A stretch of 8,215 nucleotides of DNA from Bacteroidia bacterium (GCA_004525825.1 SPBY01000115.1:1-8215), one strand, 5' to 3'; shown: positions 1 to 7,291, counted from the stretch's first letter. Numbers and translations: made by a program. The notes: generated by a model not told the origin, from the sequence alone.

Positions 1-536
1 TATTCTTTATGAAACCCGATTCTGCCCTGGTGATCTCCAATCGTCCCTTTTTCTATCCCGGATTTTCCAGGGATGTGCACCACGAACTTGAAGTGGTCAT
101 TCGCATCAGCAAACTGGGAAGAAGCATTGAGGAAAAGTATGACGGACGCTACTTCAATAAGGTGGGTCTGGGTGTGGATTTCACGGCACGCGACCTGCAG
201 GACGAACAGAAGAAAAAGGGACTTCCCTGGGAGATTGCCAAGGGATTTGATTATTCGGCACCCGTAAGCGAGTTCTTCCCGGTGGAAAAGTTCAAAGATT
301 TGCACAATCTCTCTTTTCGCCTGGACCTGAATGGGAAAACCGTGCAGGATGGCAATACTTCGCTCATGATTTTCAGTTTTGAAAAAATCATCTCCTACGT
401 CTCCCGTTTCATGACTCTGAAAACCGGCGACCTGATCTTTACTGGAACACCTGCAGGGGTGGGTCCGGTAGCCATCGACGATCGCCTGGAAGCATACATG
501 GAGGGAGAGAAGGTGATGGACTTCCCCGTGAAATAG
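1..536 (+). CDS. Fumarylacetoacetate hydrolase (FAH) family protein, 5' end missing
   Basis: The reading frame is open to the window edge: the codons before the first ATG (base 9) read Phe-Phe, giving FFMKPDSALV. That string sits inside the usual FAH domain, so the true start lies upstream. From the ATG, 175 residues remain; small bacterial members are usually a little over 200, so only the N-terminus is missing. Visible family marks, numbered from that ATG, are HHELE (E26 and E28) and GVDFTARD (D57), the expected divalent-metal ligands, and the C-terminal loop FTGTPAGVG. Family members cleave or decarboxylate beta-keto acids in the cytoplasm, as acylpyruvate hydrolases or oxaloacetate decarboxylases; the substrate cannot be read from this sequence. 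The TAG stop shares one base with the next gene's GTG start, so the two are probably co-transcribed and translationally coupled. Family call is firm; substrate unknown. Confidence 0.92.
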   Translation, partial: FFMKPDSALVISNRPFFYPGFSRDVHHELEVVIRISKLGRSIEEKYDGRYFNKVGLGVDFTARDLQDEQKKKGLPWEIAKGFDYSAPVSEFFPVEKFKDLHNLSFRLDLNGKTVQDGNTSLMIFSFEKIISYVSRFMTLKTGDLIFTGTPAGVGPVAIDDRLEAYMEGEKVMDFPVK

Positions 537-1264
537 TGGCTCAGGATTCTTATACGATTCACCGCCTGGGCCTGAGCAATGTGGCCGCTTATCTGATCTT
601 CAGACCGGGTGAAGCGATCCTGGTGGACAGTGGCAACAAGGGATCAGAAGATACAATCCTGAAACTTCTTAAGAGATTGGGACTGGAGCCGGAGATGCTG
701 AAGCTCCTGATTCTTACCCATGTACACTTCGATCATGCCGGCTCGGCCCAAAGACTGAAAGAGCTAAGCGACTGCAAGATTATGGTACACCAGTCGGAGG
801 AGGCCAGGCTCCGAGAAGGAAAGACACCCATTCCGGCAGGCACCCGATGGAAGGCAAAGATCCTGGTTTGGATGGGAAGAATTTTTGCCCGGCGCATTGG
901 CTCCTTTCCCGGCGCAGAACCGGACCTGGTGGTCACCGATTCCTTTGACCTGGAGGAGTTCGGATTCCCCGGAAAGGTAATCCATACTCCCGGTCACACC
1001 CGTGGATCCATGGTGGTTCTGATGAGTGGGGGTGAGTTGATTGGCGGAGATACCATTTTTGGTCTGGAAGGGAAGCAGCACTTTCCTCCCTTTGCAGAAG
1101 ACCTGAGCGCTCTGCTCCGAAGCTGGGAACTCATCCGTGACTTGCAAGCTAAAATGCTTTACCCGGCCCACGGACGAAGATTCAGTTTTGATAGTTTTCT
1201 GGCTGAGTTTGAGGGGGCCATGCTTAGGTATGGAAAAAAGGCTCGCAAAAGCGAGCGAAAGTAA
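536..1264 (+). CDS. MBL-fold (metallo-beta-lactamase superfamily) metal-dependent hydrolase
   Basis: This is a 242-residue single-domain hydrolase of the glyoxalase II-like metallo-beta-lactamase superfamily. The metal-site residues are all present and in order: H62-x-H64-x-D66-H67 (THVHFDHAG), H154 (HTPGHTRGS), D172 (GGDTIF) and H212 (YPAHG). No signal peptide is seen, so it is probably cytoplasmic. A basic, tryptophan-containing segment at about residues 104-120 lies between the first and second metal motifs, where such proteins often carry a substrate-specificity insert. The start is GTG, overlapping the upstream TAG by one base (TAGTG); no other in-frame start is visible just upstream. 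Likely reactions are hydrolysis of a thioester such as S-lactoylglutathione or of a related ester, but the substrate cannot be assigned. The last codons encode KARKSERK and contain the terminator hairpin of the opposing gene, whose stop lies one base away. Confidence 0.93.
   Translation: MAQDSYTIHRLGLSNVAAYLIFRPGEAILVDSGNKGSEDTILKLLKRLGLEPEMLKLLILTHVHFDHAGSAQRLKELSDCKIMVHQSEEARLREGKTPIPAGTRWKAKILVWMGRIFARRIGSFPGAEPDLVVTDSFDLEEFGFPGKVIHTPGHTRGSMVVLMSGGELIGGDTIFGLEGKQHFPPFAEDLSALLRSWELIRDLQAKMLYPAHGRRFSFDSFLAEFEGAMLRYGKKARKSERK
1234..1256 (-). terminator. Intrinsic terminator for the minus-strand S37 peptidase gene, inside the opposing CDS
   Basis: On the minus strand, ten bases beyond the peptidase stop, there is a perfect 6-bp stem GCTCGC/GCGAGC (1251-1256 with 1241-1246) with loop TTTT. 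It is followed by C and a run of six T (1239-1234). This is a compact rho-independent terminator shape. It falls wholly inside the 3' coding end of the convergent MBL hydrolase gene. Read on the plus strand, the hairpin has no T-tract after it, so it should act mainly on the minus-strand transcript. Confidence 0.75.
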
Positions 1265-1265
1265 G

Positions 1266-2537
1266 TTATTGAAGAAAGGAATTCAGGGTACTGTATACCT
1301 CTGCTTTTTGTTCTTCCGGCATGTTGCTGATCCTGGTCCGGTGCGATCCAGCCTCTTTGACAAATATCTTTGAATTGGTGGTGCCGGTATGGCTGACCGC
1401 GGTGGCTGACCAGGTATCGTATTCCCCGTAGATGTAGATGAAATTATCTGCTTCTTCGGTGACGAATTCCTGTAGTTTTATGGAAAGCTCTTCATTGAAG
1501 GGGGCTTCCATCTCTTTGGAAAGGGTAAAGGTAAAAACCGGATTGTCCACGTGTTTCAGGTACTTTTGGAAGGCATTCAGATCATATCCATAATAACCCA
1601 TTTCGGTGAGGGCCTGGTAGAAAAAGGGTCTTAATTCAAGGATGGATTCGTCAGAAAAATAGTCGAATCCTCCCACACGGTTCATGTGAGCCACTACCTC
1701 TTCCGGGCTTGCATTGCGTCCTGGGATCATGTTCATGGATACGTAGCTCCACTGCCAGTAAGCAAATGAGTACTCCAGCACGCAATATTCATAGGCCTTT
1801 TCCACTCCTCCGGCCAGCTTATAGGTGTACTCCTTCTCCTCTGAGAAAGCTTTAAATGCAGGCATGTAAAGCTCCTGGAACTTCAGGGCCATCTTTTGAA
1901 AGTTTTTGATTTTCCTGCGCTCGCGTGCAGTCCCGACCTGGTCGAGAAAGGAGTAAATGCGTTCATCCTCCAGTCCAAAGTTCAGGGGAGCCACATAGGG
2001 AACCCTCACGTCCACGTCCTCGGGGTAATAGTAGCTGTGATATATGACGGTTTGTCCCCCTTTGCTGATCCCTGTGGAAATCCATTGTTCAGGGTAGATT
2101 TCCTTGAACATTTCCACAATCCTGTGGTGGTCAGAGGCAGCCTGCCAGGTATCGAGGTATTGCCACTGGATGCTGTCGGGCCGACTCCGTCCGAAATACC
2201 TGTGTTCCACCATCAGCTGGTTGCACTTGAGCTTTGTGGTGATTTCGGAAGTATAGTAGTAACTGGCATCGTAGCCGGCAGTGATCATGACCACTGGTTT
2301 GGAAGGATCCACATGGGATATGTAGATTCGTTGTGTAAAGGTCCCCCCGTCGGGATTGCGGTGGTCGATGGGCTGTTCAATCATCACCTCAAGGACCCGT
2401 TCAAAACCAGGCTCATTTTTCAGGGCCCTTACTTCCTTCACCTCTTTCCTGCTGAGAAAATCGTCGAGGCTGACCACTCCCCATGCATTCAGCAGGGCCA
2501 CAGAGATCAGGATCCCTGAAAGGAAAAACTTCTTCAT
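1266..2537 (-). CDS. Secreted S37-family (PS-10/tripeptidyl aminopeptidase-like) serine peptidase
   Basis: An exported alpha/beta-hydrolase peptidase of 423 residues. The start at 2537 (ATG, MKKFFLSGILISVALLNAWG) gives a clean signal peptide with KK then a hydrophobic core. The only longer frame begins at a GTG 22 codons upstream and would bury that signal, so it was rejected. Motifs match Peptidase_S37: QPIDHRNPDGGTFTQR near the N-terminus, VEHRYFGRSRP, the nucleophile elbow STGISKGGQT (Ser158), then Asp374 (GEYDTWS) and His399 (GSHRTRI), a complete catalytic triad. Members remove short peptides from N-termini, and related proteins are often labelled S28. It probably acts in the periplasm or is secreted. 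It follows the M14 peptidase gene by 85 bases and is probably last in the operon, with a terminator just past its stop. A weak promoter-like TATTATTG lies at 2573-2580. Exact peptide specificity is unknown. Confidence 0.9.
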   Translation of the reverse strand: MKKFFLSGILISVALLNAWGVVSLDDFLSRKEVKEVRALKNEPGFERVLEVMIEQPIDHRNPDGGTFTQRIYISHVDPSKPVVMITAGYDASYYYTSEITTKLKCNQLMVEHRYFGRSRPDSIQWQYLDTWQAASDHHRIVEMFKEIYPEQWISTGISKGGQTVIYHSYYYPEDVDVRVPYVAPLNFGLEDERIYSFLDQVGTARERRKIKNFQKMALKFQELYMPAFKAFSEEKEYTYKLAGGVEKAYEYCVLEYSFAYWQWSYVSMNMIPGRNASPEEVVAHMNRVGGFDYFSDESILELRPFFYQALTEMGYYGYDLNAFQKYLKHVDNPVFTFTLSKEMEAPFNEELSIKLQEFVTEEADNFIYIYGEYDTWSATAVSHTGTTNSKIFVKEAGSHRTRISNMPEEQKAEVYSTLNSFLQ

Positions 2538-2622
2538 ATGCACACCAATAACAAGCCGAAGCTCTGACTTTGCAATAATAGGGATTTTTTCACAGATCCA
2601 CACACATGGGGATGCAGAGGAA

Positions 2623-4368
2623 TTACTTGCTTAAGCGGTACACCGGGTAGCGCATGTAGGTGGGTTCCGACCAGTGCGATCTTTCATAGATAAAACTGAG
2701 CTGCAGATAGGCATTCTTAGCAAAAGCAGGATCGTCCTTTCTCTTTTCCTGGAATGCTTTCCTCAGTTCGGGGTCCTCCTGGAGCAGCTTTTCGGCACTT
2801 TCCTCGAAGATGTAGGGCGAAAAGTATTCGTTTCTGAAGAGGATTTCATCGAAAAAATTCCAGCTGAAGAAGGAGTCATATCCTTCCGGCTCCAGAGTCT
2901 GCACCAGGTATTCTATGGCCGGCTGCCTGACAGGGATGAGGTAATCGCCGGCCAACAATTGGATGGATTCTGTATGCTTTCTTACTTTTACATCCGAATG
3001 GCGGTAATGACCGTTATAGGCTTGTCTGTCCGTCTCATAGGAGTCAATGTAATATACCCCGGCCTCCACGATGCTGTCAGAGTCAAGGGGGAACAAAGTA
3101 ACCCCGTTCAATTGCAGCCTTTCCACCACCTGTGACCAGGCTGAAGGAAGTACATAGTACTCCGGTACATCCACCGTGCTTACCGCTTTGAAATATTTGT
3201 AATAAGGAATCTCTTTTTCCCAGGTCTCCTCCCGGTCGTAGTAGTAGCGGGTAAGACCGCTTACCTTGCTCTCCTTCTCCTTCACCTGGTATCCCTTAAA
3301 GGGGATCATATCATAGCGGGAGTCGTCAAGTGTCCACTGCAGTGTAAACTCATCGCGGTTCAACTTCTCCTCCCAGGCCCTTTTTTTTATTTCACTCAGC
3401 TCAGCGCTGTGGAGTCCGCTGAATTTCAGGGTCTCCCTGAGAAAGTACCAGGTGGAGAGCACCCGGTCCCCGAAGGGCTTGAACATATGTGTTTCTACCG
3501 TAAAGGCTATGGTATTGAACAGACTTGCATATCCCGAAGTATACCGGGGATAGTCCATAAATGCCAGGATTCCCTCTTCAGGTGATCTGTTTCTGCTCCA
3601 TACATAGGGACTCATTTCATAGGGGGAAGTCTCCATCCCTTTAAACAGGGAGGGAATCAGGGTGGAGTCAATGAACCTGGCCTGGGAAGCTTCGTGCCGT
3701 TGGGCGTGGCTGTGGATCAGGGTGATGGTGTAGGGGTAGTCCGAACCGTTGGACGTGTGTGTATCCACAATGATGTGGGGATCCCAACTTCGGATGACCG
3801 GAACCAGGGACCTGGTGTTTCGTGAATCGAGTTTGATAAAATCCCTGTTGAGATCCAGGTTCCTGGCATTGCCCCTGAAGCCTTGTTCCACCGGACCGTT
3901 CTGATTGGCCCTGTTATAAGCGCTGCGCATGAGTGCTCCTCCCACGTTCAGAATGGGCACAATAAGCACCACGGTATTGTCGAGGTAGGAGCTATAGCTA
4001 TCCTCTCCCGAAAGGAGGTCCCGGGCCAGTTTTAAACTTGCGTCCACCCCGCAGGGTTCTCCCGGATGGATCCCGTTGTTGATGAAAAGGATGCTCTTGC
4101 CCGAGTTCTTTGCTGCTTCCGGCTCAAATTTCCGGTCGCGGTCAATGATAAAGAGGTGGAGCGGTCTGCCCGCATCGGTGCTGCCCACTTCCATGAGCCT
4201 GGCATCGTCGTATTGTTCATCGAGCCAGCGGTACATCTCAATGGCTTCCTCCCAGGTCACTGTCTCATTTTGCTCATACCTGAGTTCCACCTGGGCGGCC
4301 AGGGGCATGAAGGTTCCGGCCAACATGGTCGCCAGGACCAGGACATCCTTGCTGATATGCTTACACAC
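2623..4368 (-). CDS. Secreted M14-family zinc metallopeptidase (carboxypeptidase-like)
   Basis: A 581-residue exported zinc peptidase. The frame extends to a GTG at 4410, but I chose the GTG at 4368. It is preceded by GGAGAAAG, it overlaps the upstream HD gene by 8 rather than 50 bases, and it yields a normal signal peptide (MCKHISKD, then a hydrophobic core, cleavage near PLAAQ). The M14 site is complete: zinc ligands H101 and E104 (GIHPGEPCG) and H204 (VDTHTSNG), substrate-binding N174-R175 (NLDLNRDF), and general base E292 (FTVETHMF). The catalytic domain covers about residues 30-310. The remaining ~270 residues are a C-terminal region I cannot assign to a named fold. M14 enzymes cleave C-terminal residues or peptidoglycan/peptide amides. 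With the S37 enzyme next door, roles in envelope peptide breakdown are likely; substrate is not known. Intact, no frameshift. Confidence 0.9.
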   Translation of the reverse strand: MCKHISKDVLVLATMLAGTFMPLAAQVELRYEQNETVTWEEAIEMYRWLDEQYDDARLMEVGSTDAGRPLHLFIIDRDRKFEPEAAKNSGKSILFINNGIHPGEPCGVDASLKLARDLLSGEDSYSSYLDNTVVLIVPILNVGGALMRSAYNRANQNGPVEQGFRGNARNLDLNRDFIKLDSRNTRSLVPVIRSWDPHIIVDTHTSNGSDYPYTITLIHSHAQRHEASQARFIDSTLIPSLFKGMETSPYEMSPYVWSRNRSPEEGILAFMDYPRYTSGYASLFNTIAFTVETHMFKPFGDRVLSTWYFLRETLKFSGLHSAELSEIKKRAWEEKLNRDEFTLQWTLDDSRYDMIPFKGYQVKEKESKVSGLTRYYYDREETWEKEIPYYKYFKAVSTVDVPEYYVLPSAWSQVVERLQLNGVTLFPLDSDSIVEAGVYYIDSYETDRQAYNGHYRHSDVKVRKHTESIQLLAGDYLIPVRQPAIEYLVQTLEPEGYDSFFSWNFFDEILFRNEYFSPYIFEESAEKLLQEDPELRKAFQEKRKDDPAFAKNAYLQLSFIYERSHWSEPTYMRYPVYRLSK

Positions 4369-5221
4369 GTTCTTTCTCCAGTTCAATTTTGAGTTTTCTA
4401 AAAAATCCACTTACCTTAAGATCCGCTCCTTCTTCTTCACTCATCCTGTACAGATCTTCCGGGCGGACCTTATGGGTCATGCTCTGGCTACGAATATAGT
4501 TAATCACTCCCAACTGGCCTTCAAGATTCTCATCGGGTCTATCCAATTCCTTCACTTGCCTGTTGTACAGATTATAAAACCGGCAGAGCTCCTCATACTG
4601 CTTCCGGTACTCTCCAATGACCCTTGTTGCTATGCCGGACGAATTTAGGTTCAGGAACCTGAGTTCTGCATTCTCAAGGATGCGCCTTCCCAGATCTTCC
4701 AGGGGAATGCCCCGGAGGAGGTAGATCTCGGCGTACCTGTAGATACCAATTACGCCCATGGCTTCCAGGTCGTCGGCCGCGGAGAGAATCCCAAGAATTC
4801 CTGGGGAAGTTCCTGTCTCCGTATCCGGATTATACCGGGCTTCCTTGCGATCGTGCATTTCAATGGCTTCCAGGATCCTGTCAAATTCAGGAGGGGGCAG
4901 GTGGCCACTTTCTGAAAACCACGAACGGCAAAGTTCCTTTCCCAGCCTGCCGTGATCCTCCCGGGTCGATTCCGCCATGCCCAGGTCGTGAAAAAATGCG
5001 GCAATCATTACCCCTTCTACCAGCGCCGGGGAGAGGGAGGAGTTAGTAGTGGCGATTTCTTTCAGCAGCTTTTTAGATATGTTCCAGACACGCAGGTGGT
5101 GACTGTGGTCGTGCGAGGGAAGGAAGGTGGAGTGAAACAGTTCCTTGGCATGAGAATACAGTGTATGGAGCCAGTTCTCTTCTGCCTTGCCAATCCATAT
5201 ATCGATGGGGATTTTCAACAA
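4361..5221 (-). CDS. HD-domain protein (putative metal-dependent phosphohydrolase)
   Basis: A 286-residue cytoplasmic protein with an N-terminal HD domain. Expected metal ligands are visible: H41 (DHSHHLRVW), the H78-D79 pair (AFFHDLGM), H90 (EDHG), H123 (EMHD) and D150 or D151 (SAADDLEAMG). The second half, about 160-286, is helical-looking, rich in Glu, Arg and Tyr, and not recognised. HD proteins hydrolyse phosphomonoester or phosphodiester bonds in nucleotides, including cyclic and alarmone types; the substrate here cannot be assigned. The start is unusual: no ATG or GTG gives the whole HD domain. The only candidates are tandem TTG codons at 5221 and 5218, one TAT codon after the pyruvate kinase TGA and in the same frame. 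Translation probably depends on ribosomes finishing pyruvate kinase. Its 3' end overlaps the M14 peptidase start by 8 bases, so it sits mid-operon. Domain call is firm, start less so. Confidence 0.85.
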   Translation of the reverse strand: MLKIPIDIWIGKAEENWLHTLYSHAKELFHSTFLPSHDHSHHLRVWNISKKLLKEIATTNSSLSPALVEGVMIAAFFHDLGMAESTREDHGRLGKELCRSWFSESGHLPPPEFDRILEAIEMHDRKEARYNPDTETGTSPGILGILSAADDLEAMGVIGIYRYAEIYLLRGIPLEDLGRRILENAELRFLNLNSSGIATRVIGEYRKQYEELCRFYNLYNRQVKELDRPDENLEGQLGVINYIRSQSMTHKVRPEDLYRMSEEEGADLKVSGFFRKLKIELEKERV

Positions 5222-5224
5222 ATA

Positions 5225-6655
5225 TCAGCTTACCCTGGTCAGTTTCAACATGTTGGTCTTCCCCTTTTCGAGAATGGGGATACTGCCCACATGAACCACC
5301 AGATCGCCCTTCTGCAGCAGATTCTTGCTTACCAGGAACTCTTCTGTATAAACGATGTAATCGTTGATGTCATTGCACTCTCCAAAATAGAAGGTTCGCA
5401 CCCCCCACACCAGCGAAAGGTCATTGATCAGGTCCCTGTTCATCGTAAAGGTAAATATGGGCGCTTTGGGCCGGTGTGAACTGATCTGAATGGCGGTGAA
5501 TCCTGAGTAGGTCAGAGTGACAATGGCGGCTGCATTGACCAGCTTGGCAAGCTGGACCGCGTTGTAGCAAATGGCAGCGGCCTCAAAGCTTGGCGCATCA
5601 AACTTTGGAAGGTGTTCGCGGTGGTAAATGTACTCTTCGGTTTCGGTGGAGTCGATGATCAGCTGCATGTTGATGATGGTCTGAACCGGATACTTTCCCA
5701 CCGAGGTTTCACCGCTCAGCATTAACGTATCGGCTCCGTCCAGCACAGCGTTGGCCACATCATTGGCTTCAGCCCGGGTGGGCGTGGGATTGGTGATCAT
5801 GCTTTCCATCATCTGGGTGGCCACAATCACCGGTTTTGGTTTCGCCTGGCAAAGCTTGATGATGTTCTTCTGGATGAGCGGTACCCTATGGAAATCCACT
5901 TCGACACCCAGATCCCCGCGTGCCACCATGATGGCATCGGCGGCATCGATGATCCCGTCAATCTCCTTCAGGGCTTCGGGTTTCTCTATTTTTGCAATGA
6001 TCCTGGCATGGTTTGGATGGGCATCCACCATTTTTCTCAGGTCCAGTATGTCTTTTTTCTTTCTGACAAAAGAGAGTGCGATCCAGTCCACATCATGATC
6101 CAGGAGAAACTTGGCATCGGCCCGGTCCTTCTCAGTCAGGCTGGGCTGGGAAATTTTGGTATGTGGAAGGTTTACCCCCTTTTTGCTGGAAAGGCGTCCG
6201 CCTGCGATGACCCTGGTCTTCACAGAATCTTTGCGGTTGGAAGAGATCACCTCGAAGATCAGTCTGCCGTCGTCCACCAGTATGCGCTCTCCAACAGCCA
6301 CATCGGCCGGTAATTTTTCATAGCTGAGGTAGGCCTTCTCGCTGGTTCCGGTGCAGGGCACAGTTACAAATGAAAACTCCTGTCCGTCTTCCAGATCCAC
6401 CTTATCGTCCTCCATGTCGCCCACGCGAAGTTTAGGTCCCTGGAGATCCCCCAGAATGGCCACGCTGGATCCTAGTTCCTCATTAAGTTCGCGTATGAAG
6501 CGGATGGTTTTCAGGTGCTCCGAGTGTGTGTCGTGTGAGAGGTTTATTCTGCATACATCGACTCCTTCATGGATCATCTGGGCCAGGGTCTCTTTGTTGC
6601 GGGTGACAGGACCAATGGTGGCAATAATTTTAGTGTGGGATCTTTCGTGTCGCAT
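5225..6655 (-). CDS. pyk: Pyruvate kinase
   Basis: Converts phosphoenolpyruvate and ADP to pyruvate and ATP, the last step of glycolysis, in the cytoplasm. The 476-residue protein is the usual bacterial length. Visible landmarks are TKIIATIGP at the N-terminus, R36 and N38 in CRINLSH, GDLQGPKLRVG, the signature IIAKIEKPEAL with catalytic K222 and metal ligand E224, ARGDLGVE with D248, and MLSGETSVGKYP. The last ~130 residues form the regulatory C-terminal domain. An ATG at 6688 would add 11 residues, but it abuts the T-run of the upstream terminator, and a TAACTTTG promoter box would lie inside those codons. I therefore chose ATG 6655 (MRHERSHTKI), which also fits the short leader typical of the family. 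It heads an apparent operon with the HD gene three bases downstream. No defect seen. Confidence 0.96.
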   Translation of the reverse strand: MRHERSHTKIIATIGPVTRNKETLAQMIHEGVDVCRINLSHDTHSEHLKTIRFIRELNEELGSSVAILGDLQGPKLRVGDMEDDKVDLEDGQEFSFVTVPCTGTSEKAYLSYEKLPADVAVGERILVDDGRLIFEVISSNRKDSVKTRVIAGGRLSSKKGVNLPHTKISQPSLTEKDRADAKFLLDHDVDWIALSFVRKKKDILDLRKMVDAHPNHARIIAKIEKPEALKEIDGIIDAADAIMVARGDLGVEVDFHRVPLIQKNIIKLCQAKPKPVIVATQMMESMITNPTPTRAEANDVANAVLDGADTLMLSGETSVGKYPVQTIINMQLIIDSTETEEYIYHREHLPKFDAPSFEAAAICYNAVQLAKLVNAAAIVTLTYSGFTAIQISSHRPKAPIFTFTMNRDLINDLSLVWGVRTFYFGECNDINDYIVYTEEFLVSKNLLQKGDLVVHVGSIPILEKGKTNMLKLTRVS

Positions 6656-6675
6656 TTCAGATTTATTTTGGATGA

Positions 6676-6683
6676 CAAAGTTA
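6676..6683 (-). promoter_or_regulatory. Candidate Bacteroidota -7 promoter element for pyk
   Basis: On the minus strand this reads TAACTTTG, an exact match to the Bacteroidota primary-sigma -7 consensus TAnnTTTG. It lies just past the thioredoxin terminator and about 20 bases before the ATG at 6655. Upstream, the best -33 candidate is an ATTG near 6706-6709 with a rather long spacing of about 22 bases, so that half is weak. Position makes it a sensible start point for the operon. Confidence 0.5.
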
Positions 6684-6688
6684 TCCAT

Positions 6689-6723
6689 AAAAAAGAGCCG
6701 GGCAGCAATGCACCGGCTCTTTT
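6689..6723 (-). terminator. Strong intrinsic terminator after the lipoprotein thioredoxin gene
   Basis: Minus-strand reading: AAAAGAGCCGG (6723-6713), an 11-base loop, then CCGGCTCTTTT (6701-6691) and two more T. That is a perfect 11-bp stem with a GC core and a run of six T. It starts 20 bases past the TAG stop of the thioredoxin gene and ends exactly before the ATG at 6688. The A/T flanks make it potentially active in both directions, but no plus-strand gene reads into it. Confidence 0.9.
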
Positions 6724-6742
6724 CCTAACTACTACTTCCAAA

Positions 6743-7291
6743 CTAACTATTGCTTTTCTCCTTTCCCAGGAGGATTTCATCTATCATCTGCTTAAACATA
6801 GCCTTGGTCTCTTCCGGAGTCCTGGCGATGCCACTGCTCATGGTAGGCTTCCCATTCTGTGGTACAAAAAGGAAGGCAGGAATGCCCTGGATGCCAAAAA
6901 CGGATGCCAGTTCCTTTTCTTTATCGGTATCTATTTTGTAGATATGGATCTTGCCTTCGTACTCTTTGGCCAATTCTTCCAGTACCGGAGCAGCCTGGCG
7001 GCATGGTCCACACCAATCGGCGTAAAAATCGATCAGGGCAGGTAAATCTCCCTCGTAGACCCATTCTGTCTGGTTTTTCTCGTAATTCATGACCTTATCA
7101 AGAAAGTCCTGTTTGTTCAGATGAACAGGTTTGCCTTCTCCCTTTTTCTGGTTATCTCCGGTAGTTGCATCGCTGGTCAACTTCACTTCAGGGGCTTCCT
7201 GTACCTGGCTGTCCCGATTGCCGGCTGTACCATTGGTGCACGAGAAGGCAAGAAGGGCTGCGGCGCTTATGCTAAATAAAATCTTTTTCAT
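6743..7291 (-). CDS. Periplasmic lipoprotein thioredoxin (TrxP-like)
   Basis: A 182-residue thiol-disulfide protein anchored as a lipoprotein. It begins MKKILFSISAAALLAFSC: a signal peptide with lipobox LAFS-C, so lipidated Cys18 is expected. Residues 19-56 are a polar, low-complexity linker rich in Thr, Asp, Gln and Lys. The thioredoxin domain runs from about 57 to 176, with active site WCGPC (Cys94, Cys97) and cis-proline P138 (GIQGIP). WCGPC is the classic reducing-type motif, although such proteins in the periplasm can work either way depending on partner. It lies 39 bases after a second thioredoxin gene whose domain is about half identical by eye, so this is a tandem duplicate with added export signal. 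A strong terminator follows. It resembles TrxP of Bacteroides, from memory of that family; no membrane electron donor such as CcdA is in the window. Confidence 0.92.
   Translation of the reverse strand: MKKILFSISAAALLAFSCTNGTAGNRDSQVQEAPEVKLTSDATTGDNQKKGEGKPVHLNKQDFLDKVMNYEKNQTEWVYEGDLPALIDFYADWCGPCRQAAPVLEELAKEYEGKIHIYKIDTDKEKELASVFGIQGIPAFLFVPQNGKPTMSSGIARTPEETKAMFKQMIDEILLGKEKSNS

Noticed and set aside
764..1171. Minus-strand open frame opposite the MBL hydrolase
   Set aside because: The plus-strand frame holds every metal ligand of the family, and the minus-strand protein resembles nothing.
2553..2568. Small AGC-TTCG-GCT hairpin ahead of the S37 peptidase
   Set aside because: Only three or four pairs and no T-tract; it is too small to call a terminator or riboswitch.
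2573..2580. TATTATTG on the minus strand as a promoter for the S37 peptidase
   Set aside because: It differs from TAnnTTTG at one position and has no good -33 element; the gene is explained as part of the upstream operon. A weak internal promoter is not excluded.
2538..2603. Longer N-terminus for the S37 peptidase from a GTG at 2603
   Set aside because: It would put 22 residues ahead of a clear MKKFFLSG signal peptide.
1896..2634. Plus-strand open frames opposite the S37 peptidase
   Set aside because: The minus-strand gene has a full catalytic triad and signal peptide; the plus-strand frames show no domain or start context.
4066..4648. Plus-strand open frames opposite the M14 and HD genes, one with a hydrophobic stretch
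   Set aside because: The hydrophobic stretch mirrors the coding of the real genes; both minus-strand frames are intact and motif-rich.
5751..6313. Long plus-strand open frames opposite pyruvate kinase
   Set aside because: They are antisense shadows of a strongly conserved gene, have no recognisable motifs and overlap each other in different frames.
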